Positions 63,663-64,000 of a stretch of 64,000 nt of DNA are shown piece by piece (position 1 is the stretch's first letter; each line of letters opens with the position of its first letter). Location: contig JAPLGP010000018.1 in NCBI GenBank assembly GCA_026390075.1, positions 83,589 through 147,588 of the forward strand. Reading direction: 5' to 3'. Below the pieces are notes generated by a model that saw only the letters and a list, made by a program, of their open reading frames with translations, did no database searches and was not told the origin of the DNA. The translations under genes were made by a program, and so were the position numbers. This stretch comes from Campylobacterales bacterium. Lineage in GTDB: Bacteria > Campylobacterota > Campylobacteria > Campylobacterales > Sulfurimonadaceae.

Positions 63663-63750
63663 AGATTACAATTTTATAAAAACTTTCCACATGCCAACAC
63701 AAGAAAAACAACTTTTGTCATTGCGAGGAGGAACGACGAAGCAATCTAAA
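63657..63750 (+). repeat. 94-bp direct repeat R2, right copy
   Basis: Right partner of 62898-62991; includes a motif copy (63685-63696) and a better-kept REP-like segment (GTCATTGCGAGGAGGAACGA then CGAAGCAATCT). It begins at the end of higA. Confidence 0.9.
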
Positions 63751-63756
63751 ACCTCC

Positions 63757-63883
63757 TCATGTGTAAATCCAACACATAAAATAATCACTTAATAACATTT
63801 CTAAATAAAAATTTAAGAAAACAAATTTTAATTTGTTACAATGGTTGTAACTTTATAAAATGCCATTTAAAAGGTCGTCAAAA
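63757..63883 (+). repeat. 127-bp direct repeat R1, right copy
   Basis: Right partner of 62062-62188, with two mismatches and the same GTTACAA-TGG-TTGTAAC inverted repeat at 63835-63851. Together the R1 copies bracket the vapBC-like and higBA-like genes. The remaining bases to the window end (63884-64000) hold a promoter and no gene. Confidence 0.9.
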
Positions 63884-63959
63884 ATACTCATTACTTGGAC
63901 ACAAGGGATGAACGCTCAAGGACTGACAACTTAGATTATCTGTGGACTAAACAATCTTC

Positions 63960-63989
63960 TTGATTTTTATTTAAAAATTAGAGTATAAT
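63960..63989 (+). promoter_or_regulatory. Sigma-70-type promoter pointing out of the window
   Basis: TTGATT (63960-63965) and TATAAT (63984-63989) with an 18-bp spacer. The match is strong for this A+T-rich genome and would read a gene beyond position 64000. Confidence 0.5.
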
Positions 63990-64000
63990 GCACTTCTAAT

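Noticed and set aside
2977..63696. CCACATGCC motif as a Chi-like recombination signal
   Set aside because: The copies are nearly balanced by orientation (22 to 13 on the + strand; 13 to 14 relative to coding strands), whereas Chi sites are strongly strand-biased. Not excluded, but less likely.
61389..63883. Integron cassette array
   Set aside because: Toxin-antitoxin modules between repeats recall superintegrons, but R1 and R2 lack paired attC core sites (RYYYAAC/GTTRRRY) and no integrase is present in the window.

Overview
The window is A+T-rich, densely coded DNA from a Campylobacterota (epsilonproteobacterial) chromosome, most like a Sulfurimonas-type chemolithotroph. The lineage call is inference. 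It rests on gene orders typical of this phylum (flgA-ubiX-coaD-tmk; aroB-mscS-mtaB-ftsH-like-bioV-like), a three-subunit SdhABE with a CCG-domain third subunit, and low G+C. No rRNA, tRNA, CRISPR array, phage or transposase was seen.

Layout. (1) 57-13989, minus strand: a chemosensory operon running from a response regulator through cheY, cheW, an MCP, a small STAS-like gene, cheA, cheR, a PAS protein with a decayed MCP tip, a kinase-like protein without its phospho-acceptor His, cheD and cheB, then a receiver protein and a large sensor kinase split by one in-frame stop. CheA has no receiver domain and CheB has one, unlike the usual Campylobacter/Helicobacter CheAY system. (2) 14106-16048: hybrid kinase plus OmpR-type regulator. 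(3) 16084-20348, minus: a MacAB-TolC-like efflux operon. (4) 20444-29604: flgA, ubiX, coaD, tmk, hisS, a glutamate-synthase-like FMN protein, speA, cysE and an aminotransferase. (5) 29641-30816, minus: a small unknown gene and lpxD. (6) 31001-34774: a c-di-GMP-I riboswitch, an unknown 502-residue coiled-coil protein, a two-component pair and a tiny basic exported protein. (7) 34811-42812: an MnmC-like oxidoreductase, pyk, ychF, two unknown genes, psd, truD and thiL. (8) 43079-48108: a CZB-GGDEF cyclase and sdhABE. (9) 48301-61187: xth, a PAS kinase, mogA, bioV-like, a zinc-site-less FtsH relative, mtaB, mscS, aroB, a TrkA-like protein, an exported SH3-like protein, trmA and fliP. (10) 61389-64000: three toxin-antitoxin modules (MazEF, VapBC-like, HigBA-like) among nested direct repeats.

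Two repeat systems cover the window. The stronger is a 12-bp motif, TTCCACATGCCA, with core CCACATGCC. I count at least 35 exact core copies on both strands, against roughly 0.1 expected by chance. They lie inside genes in all six reading frames and are enriched between genes, once as a perfect inverted pair. This is how DNA uptake sequences behave, and I know of none described for this lineage. The second is a family of roughly 75-130 bp palindromic, MITE/REP-like elements with shared ends (TAGAYTTCTTGCAWAA).

The other main candidates for new biology are the c-di-GMP-riboswitch operon of unknown function, the degenerate members of the chemosensory cluster, and the protease-dead FtsH paralogue.
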